Below, piece after piece: positions 54,427 to 63,477 of a DNA stretch of 64,000 nucleotides. This DNA comes from Azonexaceae bacterium s22 (GTDB taxonomy: Bacteria > Pseudomonadota > Gammaproteobacteria > Burkholderiales > Rhodocyclaceae), in contig WYCU01000001.1 of NCBI GenBank assembly GCA_016617495.1, positions 558,001 to 622,000 of the forward strand, read 5' to 3'. The notes beneath the pieces were generated by a model. It did not search any database, was not told the origin of the DNA, and saw nothing but the letters and a program-made list of their open reading frames with translations. Both the position numbers and the translations under genes were made by a program. Each line of letters starts with the position of its first letter. Position 1 is the first letter of the stretch.

Positions 54427-55211
54427 TCGACACCCACTGCCATCTCGACGCCGACGAATTTGCGGTGGATCGGGATGCAGTTGCCGCCGCGGCCTTGCAG
54501 GCCGGTGTCGGATGCATGGTGGTGCCATCTGTCGCGGTCGACACCTTTTTTGGGGCAAAAACCGTGGTCGAGCGCTACCCGGCCTGTGTGGCCGCCTATG
54601 GCATCCATCCCTTGTATGTCGCGAAATCGCGGCCAGACGATGTGGCGACCGTGCGCGCCTGGCTGGAACGTGAGCGTCCGGTCGCGGTCGGCGAAATCGG
54701 GCTGGATGGCTTTGTGCCGGATGCCGATCCGGTTCTACAGGAATTTTTCTTTGTCGAACAGCTCAAGCTGGCGCGCGAATTCGATCTGCCCGTCATCCTC
54801 CATGTGCGCCGGGCCATCGACACAGTACTCAAGCATCTGCGCCGTATTCGCGTGCGCGGCGGCATTGCCCATGCCTTCAACGGGAGCCGCCAGCAGGCCG
54901 ACGAATTCATCAAACTCGGTTTTGCGCTGGGGTTCGGCGGTGCCATGACCTATTCCGGTTCCACGCGCATTCGCGCACTGGCCGCCAGCCTGCCGGCCGA
55001 GCGCATCGTGCTCGAAACCGATGCGCCGGATATTCCGCCCGCCTGGCTCAACGGCGGGCGCAACACCCCGGACCAACTGCCACGGATGGCCGACGTGCTG
55101 GCCGAATTGCGCCTGACCGACCGTGCCACCGTCGTGGCGCAGAGCCATGCCGCGGCTTGTGCCGCCTTGCCAGCACTACGCGATTTTGGCCGCGCGTTTG
55201 CCGAACTTTGA
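54420..55211 (+). CDS. TatD-family metal-dependent hydrolase
   Basis: 263 residues. The metal ligands are visible in DTHCHLDADEF, VGEIGLDGF, VILHVRR, GIAHAFNGS and ETDAPDIPP. Family members are DNA 3'-5' exonucleases or D-aminoacyl-type hydrolases; YjjV/YcfH-like rather than TatD itself is possible. The ATG at 54420 overlaps the dadA stop. Interspersed motif copy 13 encodes VAVDTFFGAKTV near residue 40. Confidence 0.93.
   Translation: MLIDTHCHLDADEFAVDRDAVAAAALQAGVGCMVVPSVAVDTFFGAKTVVERYPACVAAYGIHPLYVAKSRPDDVATVRAWLERERPVAVGEIGLDGFVPDADPVLQEFFFVEQLKLAREFDLPVILHVRRAIDTVLKHLRRIRVRGGIAHAFNGSRQQADEFIKLGFALGFGGAMTYSGSTRIRALAASLPAERIVLETDAPDIPPAWLNGGRNTPDQLPRMADVLAELRLTDRATVVAQSHAAACAALPALRDFGRAFAEL
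54530..54561 (+). repeat. Interspersed uptake-like motif, copy 13 (in the tatD-like gene)
   Basis: Plus orientation. Core CTGTCGCGGTCGACACC, then TTTTTT (T form of the first tract), then GGGGC and AAAAA eleven bases on. This is the last copy in the window. Confidence 0.85.
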
Positions 55212-55346
55212 TTCAAGCCAAGTATTCGAAAACGCTAATGCGCTAGAGTGTGACGGTGTGTTCCTTCGGGAACGATAGCGCCGCGATGCCGGCAAGCCGG
55301 GTTGGCGAATTTCCGCCGACCGGCGATTCCCGGCGCCGCCACGATC

Positions 55347-56222
55347 ATGACGAACAGCCCGAACCCCAAACGCGGCAATCCCCGCCGCCAGTTTCTTCTC
55401 GACGCCGCCCGCGCTGCCTGCGGTGTCGGCATGCTCGGCCTTGGCCTGGGCTTGTACGCCACGCATGCCAAGGCGCGTCCGCCGCTCGCCTTGCGTCCGC
55501 CCGGCGCACTGCCGGAGGAGGATTTTCTCGGGGCCTGCATTCGCTGCGGGGCCTGTGTGCGCGATTGTCCTTACAACACGCTGGTGCTCGCCAAGCCGGA
55601 AACTGCGGTGGCGACCGGCACCCCTTATTTCACGGCGCGCACCATCCCGTGCGAGATGTGCGAGGACATTCCCTGCATCAAGGCGTGCCCGACGCAGGCA
55701 CTCGATCACCAGCTGACCGACATCAACCGGGCCAAAATGGGCGTGGCGGTGCTCATCGATCATGAAACCTGCCTGAATTTCCTCGGTCTGCGCTGCGATG
55801 TCTGCTACCGGGTCTGCCCGGTGATCGACAAGGCCATCACGCTGGAAATGGTGCCTAATCAACGTACCGGCCGCCATGCCATGCTCCTGCCCACCGTCCA
55901 TTCCGAGCACTGCACCGGCTGCGGCAAGTGCGAGAAATCCTGTGTGCTGGAAGAAGCGGCGATCCGCATTTTGCCGCCCAAGCTGGCCAAGGGGGAACTC
56001 GGCCAGCACTATCGTCTAGGCTGGGAAGAACAGAAAAAGGCCGGGCATTCGCTCATCGACGAATCCAAGATGCTCGATTTGCCCGACCGCTTGCCGGAAG
56101 GCGCCAAATTGCCCGGCCACTTCGATCCGGCCTCGGGCAATACCGAGCCGATGCGCGGCCTGCCCGGCAGCGAAGCCGGACTCGGGCCGACCAGCACGCT
56201 GGCGCCGGGAGGCAAACCATGA
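55347..56222 (+). CDS. napG: NapG-type ferredoxin with Tat signal
   Basis: 291 residues. A twin-arginine signal ([14 protein letters not shown]) leads to export. Four [4Fe-4S] motifs follow: [32 protein letters not shown] and [11 protein letters not shown]. MauM/NapG proteins pass electrons from quinol, with NapH, to periplasmic reductases. The start at 55347 is chosen for the complete Tat motif. The stop overlaps napH as ATGA. No napA, napB, napD or napF is next to it. Confidence 0.92.
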   Translation: MTNSPNPKRGNPRRQFLLDAARAACGVGMLGLGLGLYATHAKARPPLALRPPGALPEEDFLGACIRCGACVRDCPYNTLVLAKPETAVATGTPYFTARTIPCEMCEDIPCIKACPTQALDHQLTDINRAKMGVAVLIDHETCLNFLGLRCDVCYRVCPVIDKAITLEMVPNQRTGRHAMLLPTVHSEHCTGCGKCEKSCVLEEAAIRILPPKLAKGELGQHYRLGWEEQKKAGHSLIDESKMLDLPDRLPEGAKLPGHFDPASGNTEPMRGLPGSEAGLGPTSTLAPGGKP

Positions 56223-57106
56223 ACGGCAAACGTATCGGTCAGGAAGCCATCGCCAATAAGGGCTGGTTGAATGCGCACCGTTGGTTGATCCTGCGGCGCA
56301 TCAGTCAGCTCACCATTCTCGGACTTTTCCTGCTCGGCCCGCTGGCCGGCATCTGGATCGTCAAGGGCAATCTCAGCTACAGCTACACCTTGAACACCCT
56401 GCCGCTCGCCGATCCTTATGTGATGTTGCAGTCGCTGGTTGCCGGGCATCTGCCGGAAACCCTCGGCCTGATCGGCGTGGGCATTGTGCTGGCTTTCTAT
56501 CTGCTGGTCGGCGGCCGGGTTTATTGCAGTTGGGTGTGTCCGGTGAATATGGTGACCGACGCTGCCGGCTGGCTACGTGAGCGCCTGGGCATCAAGGGCA
56601 GCGCGCAACTGTCTCGCCAGATGCGCTATTGGGTCCTGGCCATGACGCTCATCGGGTCCGCAGTAACCGGGACCGTGCTGTGGGAGTTCATCAACCCGGT
56701 TTCCATGCTCCATCGCGGGCTTCTCTTCGGCATGGGCGCAGCCTGGGCCATCGTGCTGGCGATCTTTCTCTTCGATGTGTTCGTGATGAGTCGCGGCTGG
56801 TGCGGGCGTCTTTGCCCGGTCGGCGCCTTCTACAGCCTGCTCGGCCGCTGGAGCCCGTTGCGCGTCAGCGCGCGTCAGCGCAGCGCCTGCAACGATTGCA
56901 TGGATTGCTTCGAAGTCTGCCCGGAGCCGCAGGTCATCCGTCCCGCACTCAAGGGCGAAGGCAAGGGCGTGGGGCCGGTGATCCTGGCGGCAAACTGCAC
57001 CAACTGCGGACGTTGCATCGACGTCTGTGGCAAGAACGTTTTCCGCTTTGCCCTGCGCAGCGACAACCCGGCCACCACGGGCGCTTCGGAAAAAGCATCG
57101 GCGTAA
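56219..57106 (+). CDS. napH: NapH-type membrane quinol dehydrogenase
   Basis: 295 residues with four membrane helices (about 32-50, 80-100, 138-160 and 175-195). Periplasm-facing CxxxCP motifs (CSWVCP, CGRLCP) and two C-terminal ferredoxin motifs ([11 protein letters not shown] and [11 protein letters not shown]) follow. It takes electrons from quinol and passes them to NapG. The ATG overlaps napG. A terminator follows and separates it from the convergent rpoH. Confidence 0.93.
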   Translation: MNGKRIGQEAIANKGWLNAHRWLILRRISQLTILGLFLLGPLAGIWIVKGNLSYSYTLNTLPLADPYVMLQSLVAGHLPETLGLIGVGIVLAFYLLVGGRVYCSWVCPVNMVTDAAGWLRERLGIKGSAQLSRQMRYWVLAMTLIGSAVTGTVLWEFINPVSMLHRGLLFGMGAAWAIVLAIFLFDVFVMSRGWCGRLCPVGAFYSLLGRWSPLRVSARQRSACNDCMDCFEVCPEPQVIRPALKGEGKGVGPVILAANCTNCGRCIDVCGKNVFRFALRSDNPATTGASEKASA

Positions 57107-57111
57107 ATGAA

Positions 57112-57134
57112 GAAGGGAGCTCGAGGCTCCCTTC
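57112..57134. terminator. Hairpin between convergent napH and rpoH
   Basis: GAAGGGAGC (57112-57120) pairs with GCTCCCTTC (57126-57134) around a five-base loop. T-runs are weak on both sides (ATTGCTTCCTT on plus, ATTTACG on minus), so termination may be partial. Confidence 0.65.
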
Positions 57135-57158
57135 ATTGCTTCCTTGTGGCTGACCCGA

Positions 57159-58016
<858 letters not shown>

Positions 58017-58051
58017 AGCGTGAGGTTCTCCTTCAAATGTCCAAAGTAAGT

Positions 58052-58078
58052 TTAGCACTCTGGCGATAAGAGTGCTAA
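58052..58078 (-). promoter_or_regulatory. CIRCE operator (HrcA site) in the rpoH leader
   Basis: TTAGCACTC (58052-58060), nine bases, GAGTGCTAA (58070-58078): an exact match to CIRCE. It lies between the candidate -10 box and the rpoH start, in the transcribed leader. Confidence 0.95.
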
Positions 58079-58102
58079 CGGTGCCGGAAGGTTCCGGAGG
58101 AT

Positions 58103-58130
58103 ATTTTAGCGCCCCGGTTTCGCTGTCCAA
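58103..58130 (-). promoter_or_regulatory. Candidate sigma-70 promoter of rpoH
   Basis: On the minus strand TTGGAC (58130-58125), a 16-base spacer and TAAAAT (58108-58103). Transcription would start near 58096, placing the CIRCE element just downstream. Confidence 0.6.
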
Positions 58131-58170
58131 TTTGCCCTTTGTCGAGTGCCTAGGTTGTCGGTTTTCACTG

Positions 58171-58202
58171 AGTTTCGAACTTTTTTCATTCAGTTCTGAA
58201 CT
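58171..58202. promoter_or_regulatory. Two palindromic boxes upstream of rpoH
   Basis: AGTTTCGAACT (58171-58181) and AGTTCTGAACT (58192-58202) are near-identical palindromes with centres 21 bases apart, two helical turns. They lie about 40 bases upstream of the rpoH -35 box. Unknown regulator. Confidence 0.45.
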
Positions 58203-58571
58203 TTCGTGGTCGCCGAAACGGCCTATTGGCGAGGGATTTGCGATAGCGAGGGGGTAATAAGGAGCTGGAGAAATATCAAATTTCCCCAATCTGCGGTGAT
58301 ACTCAGTCGATTCGACGAATTCTGCGCCGCTGTCTCAAGTTCGGCCATTGCGGCCGTTGGCCCATTGTTCGGAGTCAGGCAGCAACATGACGGTAAGCCG
58401 CCCTTCAGCACCCGACGGCCCCGAATGGCTGCTTCCTGATTAGCTCTACAGCCGGACCCGACCCTGATCTGCCACTCAACCAGACCGAATATCTTCGGCT
58501 GGTTTTGGGGTGAACCAGTCGTTCAGTAAGGCTGCTCAAATAAAGCAACAAGCCACAGGTGCTTACACGAG
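58203..58571. other. Non-coding gap between rpoH and sulfatase genes
   Basis: No gene with family features is seen. An imperfect hairpin (AACCAG/CTGGTT with CCGAA/TTCGG inside, 58478-58504) is followed by TTGGGG on plus and could be part of the sulfatase 3' end. Base composition shifts here to more A/T than the preceding 50 kb, suggesting the edge of acquired DNA. Confidence 0.5.
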
Positions 58572-61073
58572 CTACTTTGCAGGCGTATCTTGTGCGGCAG
58601 CAAGCGCCTGCCGCTTTTGCGCCTGATCAGCCGCCGTTAGTTGCTCCGGCTTGATGTTGTAGGTCACCTTGTTGATCGTACCGGTGAAGCGGAACGGCAG
58701 CGTGTAGCTCTCGTCCACGGGCGAGCGCGTGTCCAAACCGATGTCGAGCGATTCGTCGATCGACATCAGGAACGGGATGGTGTGCTCCATCTTCTGCTGC
58801 GACAGCACGCGGCCATCGACCGACAGCGTACCGGTGCCGCTCTTGCCGAGGCCCGGACCGTCGTACTTGAAGTCGAACACGACCGTGTGTTTGCCGGGCG
58901 ACAGCGAACGACCCAGCCAGTCTTCGGCACCGACACCGCCCTCGAAGCGATAGCGCTTCAGGTTGAGCAGGTTATAGACGAACACCGGTTTGCCCTTTTG
59001 CAGGTACAGCCCGTAGCCGCCGAAACGTCCGCCCATCGTGGCAATCATGCCCTCGGCGCCTTCCTTGGGGATGGTGAGCTCGGCGCTGATCGTGTAGTCG
59101 CGGTTGAGCAGCGCCGGTGCATTGGCCACCGGGATACCGGCATTGACGCCCCGGTAGGTGAAGGTCGTCCGACCGGCCGCACCGCTCGGACGCGGGGTCA
59201 GCAGGCGGGGCAGCACGGAGTTGTCGAGCGGGAAAACCTGATGCTTGTTCGCCTCGGCGACGAAGGCCGCCTGCATTTCCTTCAGCTTGTCGGGCATTTT
59301 CGCCGCCAGGTCGTTGGACTGCGAGAAGTCCTCGGCGATGTTGTAGAGCTCCCACTTGTAGTCCATCACCGGCGGCAGCGTCTTCGTGCCCACCAGCCAA
59401 GGCGGCTCGGGCGGCGTTGTCGCTGCGTACCAGCCGTCCTTGTAGATGCCACGGTTGGCAAAAATCTCGAAGTACTGCGCGGTGCGCTTCGACGGTGCGC
59501 TGGCGTTGGCCTTCTTGAAGGTGTAGGCCATGCTGACGCCATCCAGCGGTTTCTGCTTGATGCCGTCGACCACGTCCGGTGCGCGAATGCCGGCGGCTTC
59601 CAGGATGGTCGGCACAATGTCGATTACGTGGTGAAACTGGGTGCGGATGCCGCCGACATCGTCGATATGGCCCGGCCAGGAAATCGCCATGCCCTGGCGG
59701 GTACCGCCAAAGTGCGAGGCCACCTGCTTGACCCACTTGAACGGCGTATCGAAGGCCCAGGCCCACGGCGCCGCCATGTGCGGGTAGGTCGCGTCCGACC
59801 CCCAGGACTCGTAGTAGCGCAGGTACTCGACTTCGGGGAGTTCGAGCACCCCGTTGTAGACGGTCATGGTGTTCGGCGTGCCCATCATCGAGCCTTCCGA
59901 ACTGGTGCCGTTGTCGCCGTTGATGTAGATGATTAGCGTATTGTCGAGTTTGCCCATGTCCTGCACCGCCTGGATGACACGGCCGATCTCGTGGTCGTTA
60001 TAGGCGGTGTAGGCAGCGAAGACGTCGGCCTGGCGGATGACGATCTTTTTCTGGATTTCCGACAGAGAGTCCCACTTGGGCAGGCTGTCCGGCCAAGGCG
60101 TCAGTTGCGTGTTCGGCGGAATGACGCCGAGGCGCTTCTGATTGGCGAAGATCGTATCGCGCAGTTTCTCCCAGCCTTGGTCGAAAAGCTTCATCGAACT
60201 GACCTTGTCGATCCACTCCTTGGTCGGATGGTGTGGCGAATGCGTGGCGCCTGGCACGTAATAGACGAGAAAGGGCTTGTCCGGGGTCGCAGCATCGAGT
60301 TCCTTCATGTAGCGGATCGCGTCGTCCGCCATGTCGGTAATCAGGTTGTAATCCTTCTGGCCGACCCACGGGAATACCGGCGTGGTGTTGCGGAACAGGT
60401 AGGGCGTCCACTGGTCGGATTCGCCGCCCATGAAGCCGTAGAAATACTGGAAGCCCATGCCCGTCGGCCACTGGTCGAATGGCCCGCCCGCGCTGTAAAG
60501 AAACGCCGGGGTGTTGTGGTTCTTGCCGAACCATGAGGTGGCATAGCCGTTGTCGGAAAGGATACGGCCAATGGTGGCGTTCTCGGTTCCGATCACTGAG
60601 TCGTAGCCGGGAAAGCCCGTAGCGAACTCGCTGACTTGGCCGAAACCGACCGCATGGTGGTTGCGCCCGGTGATTAGTGCGGCGCGTGTCGGCGAGCACA
60701 GCGCGGTGGAATGGAACTGCGTATAGCGCAGCCCGTTCTTGGCAATGCGGTCGAGGTTGGGCGTCGGGATCACGCCACCGAAGGTGCTGGGCACGCCGAA
60801 GCCCGAGTCGTCGGTCATGATTAGCAGCACGTTCGGTGCGCCCTTGGGCGGCACCACCGTTGGCGCCCACCAGGGCTTGGATGTCTTGGCGTCCTGGGTA
60901 ATCACGCCCCCGAACTTCGGTGGTGGCGGTGGCAACTGGTTGCCGGGAATGGTGGTCGTCGCACTGGGCGCCCCCAGCGTTCCGGTGACCTGTTGCGCCA
61001 TCCCGGTTCCAGGCAGGATGGCAGTCAATAATCCTGCTATCCCCAGTATCACTGCAATGGTGGTGTTTCGCAT
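58572..61073 (-). CDS. Periplasmic arylsulfatase
   Basis: 833 residues with a signal peptide ending near GMAQQ (residue 27). The sulfatase core starts at PNVLLIMTDDSGFG, and the modification site CSPTRAALITGR carries the cysteine that becomes formylglycine. HSPHHPTKEW and NGDNGTSSEG add metal/substrate residues. The C-terminal 250 residues form an extra beta-rich domain seen in long arylsulfatases. The ATG at 61073 is preceded by GGAGGG. No maturase gene is adjacent. It is divergent from an AraC regulator that may control it. Confidence 0.92.
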   Translation of the reverse strand: MRNTTIAVILGIAGLLTAILPGTGMAQQVTGTLGAPSATTTIPGNQLPPPPPKFGGVITQDAKTSKPWWAPTVVPPKGAPNVLLIMTDDSGFGVPSTFGGVIPTPNLDRIAKNGLRYTQFHSTALCSPTRAALITGRNHHAVGFGQVSEFATGFPGYDSVIGTENATIGRILSDNGYATSWFGKNHNTPAFLYSAGGPFDQWPTGMGFQYFYGFMGGESDQWTPYLFRNTTPVFPWVGQKDYNLITDMADDAIRYMKELDAATPDKPFLVYYVPGATHSPHHPTKEWIDKVSSMKLFDQGWEKLRDTIFANQKRLGVIPPNTQLTPWPDSLPKWDSLSEIQKKIVIRQADVFAAYTAYNDHEIGRVIQAVQDMGKLDNTLIIYINGDNGTSSEGSMMGTPNTMTVYNGVLELPEVEYLRYYESWGSDATYPHMAAPWAWAFDTPFKWVKQVASHFGGTRQGMAISWPGHIDDVGGIRTQFHHVIDIVPTILEAAGIRAPDVVDGIKQKPLDGVSMAYTFKKANASAPSKRTAQYFEIFANRGIYKDGWYAATTPPEPPWLVGTKTLPPVMDYKWELYNIAEDFSQSNDLAAKMPDKLKEMQAAFVAEANKHQVFPLDNSVLPRLLTPRPSGAAGRTTFTYRGVNAGIPVANAPALLNRDYTISAELTIPKEGAEGMIATMGGRFGGYGLYLQKGKPVFVYNLLNLKRYRFEGGVGAEDWLGRSLSPGKHTVVFDFKYDGPGLGKSGTGTLSVDGRVLSQQKMEHTIPFLMSIDESLDIGLDTRSPVDESYTLPFRFTGTINKVTYNIKPEQLTAADQAQKRQALAAAQDTPAK

Positions 61074-61393
61074 GATAGCCCTCCGTGACTTGTCACTGGC
61101 CAATTGAATGGATGGGCGGAGAATTTCTCGTTCCCGCATCCCGACCGAATTGCAATCGAAATCTGAAGCAGCGCTCGATAGCAACGACTTCGAGCGCCTC
61201 AATCCACCGACAATCAAGAGCGCTCCTTGATCCTCCCCCGGCTCGACAGGACGCCGGCGTGAAGCTTCGCTACCCTTGATCTTTGCGGCTACTATACGCG
61301 CGCCAAACATCGAGCGTCTTACATTTCCGGCACGGCTTGCAAATTGCCCCGGCAAGCCGGAATACTACCCGGGCCCCCTCTTCGATACCTGCG
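61074..61393. promoter_or_regulatory. Divergent intergenic region between sulfatase and AraC genes
   Basis: 320 bases that must hold both promoters. I see no convincing -35/-10 pair. A short palindrome GTGAC-TT-GTCAC (61085-61096) lies just before the sulfatase ribosome site, and GAGAATTTCTC is another near 61120. Either could be an operator. Confidence 0.4.
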
Positions 61394-62443
61394 ATGACCA
61401 TTCCACACTCGTTTTCAGGAGACGCCGGCCATGCCCGTGTCGGCCCCTTGTTGCCGCTCCTCCCGATTCTTGCCGAAGCGGGGGTTTCGGTCGCGGAGGT
61501 CTTCAACCGAATTGGCATGAATCCGGGGATTTTCGATGATCCGGACAACCGGATCCCGTTCGAAACGGCCGGAAAATTACTGGAAACATCCGCGCGTTTG
61601 GCGCAACTACCCGATTTGGGACTTCGCCTGGGCAGCGCAGGAAAACTGGCGAATTTTGGCGCGGTCGGGGAGTTCGTTCGTACGGCGGCAACGGTGGGAG
61701 ACGGGCTGCGGGCATTCGTTGAATGCTTTGCCTTCCAGGACAGTGGCGGCGTGTTGATGCTCTTGCCAAAATCGCCCACGCAGATGGCCATCGCCTATTC
61801 GATACACATGGCCAATACACCGGCCAGAAATCAGATTCAGGACATGGCAGTGGCGCTCGGATGCAAGATTCTCAAGGAGCTTTGCGGGCCCGCCTGGGTG
61901 CCAAGCTACATACAGTTCCCACATGCCAGGGGAGCAGACCTAAGCCCGCTAGGTGCGTCGATATGCTCGAACATGAGATTTGACGCGGAGGTGGCCGCAA
62001 TCGTCTTTCCAGCAAACTGGCTGGACCGGCCGCTTCGCGATAGCGATCCATTGCGTCATGCGAGCCTCGGACATGAACTTGCGTTTGGCTCGCTGATCAA
62101 CGTGAAGCCTCTTTCCGAGAGCGTGCGCCGACTCCTCCACCCATTAATCTTTAGCGGAAACCTGTCGTCGAAGCGGGTCGCGTGGCAACTTGGCATGAAG
62201 GAAAGAACCTTGCGCAAGCACCTCGCCAAAGAAGGGACAACCTTCCTGAAACTTGCCAATCTGGCGCGATTCGAGGTCGCACAACAGTTGCTTAGGGATA
62301 CGTCGATGGCGATCAAGGATATCGCGATGGCCATGAATTACAGCGACGGAAACGCATTTTCCCGTGCCTTTCAAAGCTGGGCAAAGGAGAGCCCAACGGA
62401 ATGGCGAAGTCGAGTGACGCAGTTGCGATTGGAAACGCCTTGA
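61394..62443 (+). CDS. AraC-family transcriptional regulator
   Basis: 349 residues. The N-terminal two thirds match the AraC-binding domain typical of OruR/ArgR-like regulators (GVSVAEVFNRIGMNPGIFDDPDNRIPFE). The C-terminal 90 residues hold the double HTH (SSKRVAWQLGMKERTLRKHL ... IKDIAMAMNYSDGNAFSRAFQSW). The start ATG at 61394 is tentative; in-frame codons further upstream read into low-similarity sequence. It faces away from the arylsulfatase gene and is its likely regulator. Confidence 0.85.
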   Translation: MTIPHSFSGDAGHARVGPLLPLLPILAEAGVSVAEVFNRIGMNPGIFDDPDNRIPFETAGKLLETSARLAQLPDLGLRLGSAGKLANFGAVGEFVRTAATVGDGLRAFVECFAFQDSGGVLMLLPKSPTQMAIAYSIHMANTPARNQIQDMAVALGCKILKELCGPAWVPSYIQFPHARGADLSPLGASICSNMRFDAEVAAIVFPANWLDRPLRDSDPLRHASLGHELAFGSLINVKPLSESVRRLLHPLIFSGNLSSKRVAWQLGMKERTLRKHLAKEGTTFLKLANLARFEVAQQLLRDTSMAIKDIAMAMNYSDGNAFSRAFQSWAKESPTEWRSRVTQLRLETP

Positions 62444-62689
62444 AAAGAAAACCCCGCATTTCCTCAGAATCGGCCAAGGTTCCGGCCATTTCCACTGACG
62501 GCTCTTGGCGACGTGATTAGATGCAAAATCCGTCGGCTTCCAGAATAGTCCGGCCACTTGAATGGCTGATCAAGAGAATTCGTGACCGACTAGTTGTGGC
62601 CGGGTGCCCGCGTAGGCCATCCTGCCCCATAGCAGCCATTACCCCACAGACTGAACATATGACTCCGATCAACAACCAAGGAGTCAAAG
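62444..62689. other. Non-coding gap before the recombinase gene
   Basis: 246 bases. No tRNA gene or clear attachment site is seen. AAGGAGTC near 62678-62685 serves as the recombinase ribosome site. Confidence 0.4.
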
Positions 62690-63304
62690 ATGGAAACCAT
62701 CAACACACGCGAAGCCTGGAACAAGGGAAAGCTCGTCGGCCAGAAGCCACCGCTCAAGCCCAAAGACATCTGGGCCATCCGCATCTACCTCCAGAATGCC
62801 CATGCGGTCCGCGATCTCGCCATGTTCAATCTGGCCATCGACAGCAAGCTTAGGGGCTGCGATCTCGTCAGCCTGCGGGTGCGCGACATCACCCACGGGA
62901 ACCAGGTGCTATCCCGCGCCATGGTGATCCAGAGGAAAACGCAGCGGCCAGTGCAGTTCGAATTAACCGAACCGACGAGGGCAGCAGTGTCAGCCTGGCT
63001 GGAAAAATCTCGCCTGCGAAGCGATCAGTTCCTGTTCCCGAGCAGGGTTGCAAAGTCACCCCATGTCTCAACGCGCCAATATGCACGGATCGTGCACCAC
63101 TGGGCCGAATCTGCCGGCCTTGACTCGTCGGCTTATGGGACGCATTCGATGCGGAGAACGAAGGCAACCCTGATCTACAAGCGGACGAAGAACCTGCGTG
63201 CAGTTCAACTATTGCTTGGCCATTCCAAACTGGAAAGTACGGTCCGATACCTCGGCATCGAGGTGGATGACGCGCTGGAAATCGCGGAACAGACTGAAAT
63301 CTAG
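62690..63304 (+). CDS. Tyrosine site-specific recombinase (integrase), short form
   Basis: 204 residues. The catalytic set is visible: the first Arg in KLRGCDLVSLRV, Lys in QRKTQRP, H-x-x-R as HSMRRT, and the C-terminal LLGHSKLESTVRYLGI with the nucleophilic Tyr. The N-terminal arm and most of the core-binding domain of phage integrases are missing, but such short recombinases occur widely in proteobacteria. AAGGAG lies before the ATG. A hairpin follows. It marks a possible mobile segment. Confidence 0.88.
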   Translation: METINTREAWNKGKLVGQKPPLKPKDIWAIRIYLQNAHAVRDLAMFNLAIDSKLRGCDLVSLRVRDITHGNQVLSRAMVIQRKTQRPVQFELTEPTRAAVSAWLEKSRLRSDQFLFPSRVAKSPHVSTRQYARIVHHWAESAGLDSSAYGTHSMRRTKATLIYKRTKNLRAVQLLLGHSKLESTVRYLGIEVDDALEIAEQTEI

Positions 63305-63313
63305 CTAGGTATT

Positions 63314-63349
63314 GCGGCTGCGCGTGCTGATCACCCGTGCAGCCGCTTT
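63314..63349 (+). terminator. Terminator-like hairpin after the recombinase gene
   Basis: GCGGCTGC (63314-63321) pairs with GCAGCCGC (63339-63346) around a 17-base loop, followed by TTT. The T-run is short. Confidence 0.5.
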
Positions 63350-63477
63350 CGGGCATCATCGTGTACTCGTGCTGTCGGCCAACAACTGCCTCTCGTCACA
63401 TCCCGAAGATAGTCATCTATACGGCCGCTGCACTCCCAGCGCTGCCTGTAAGCCGATTCGTGCTCGTCGACAAGTGG

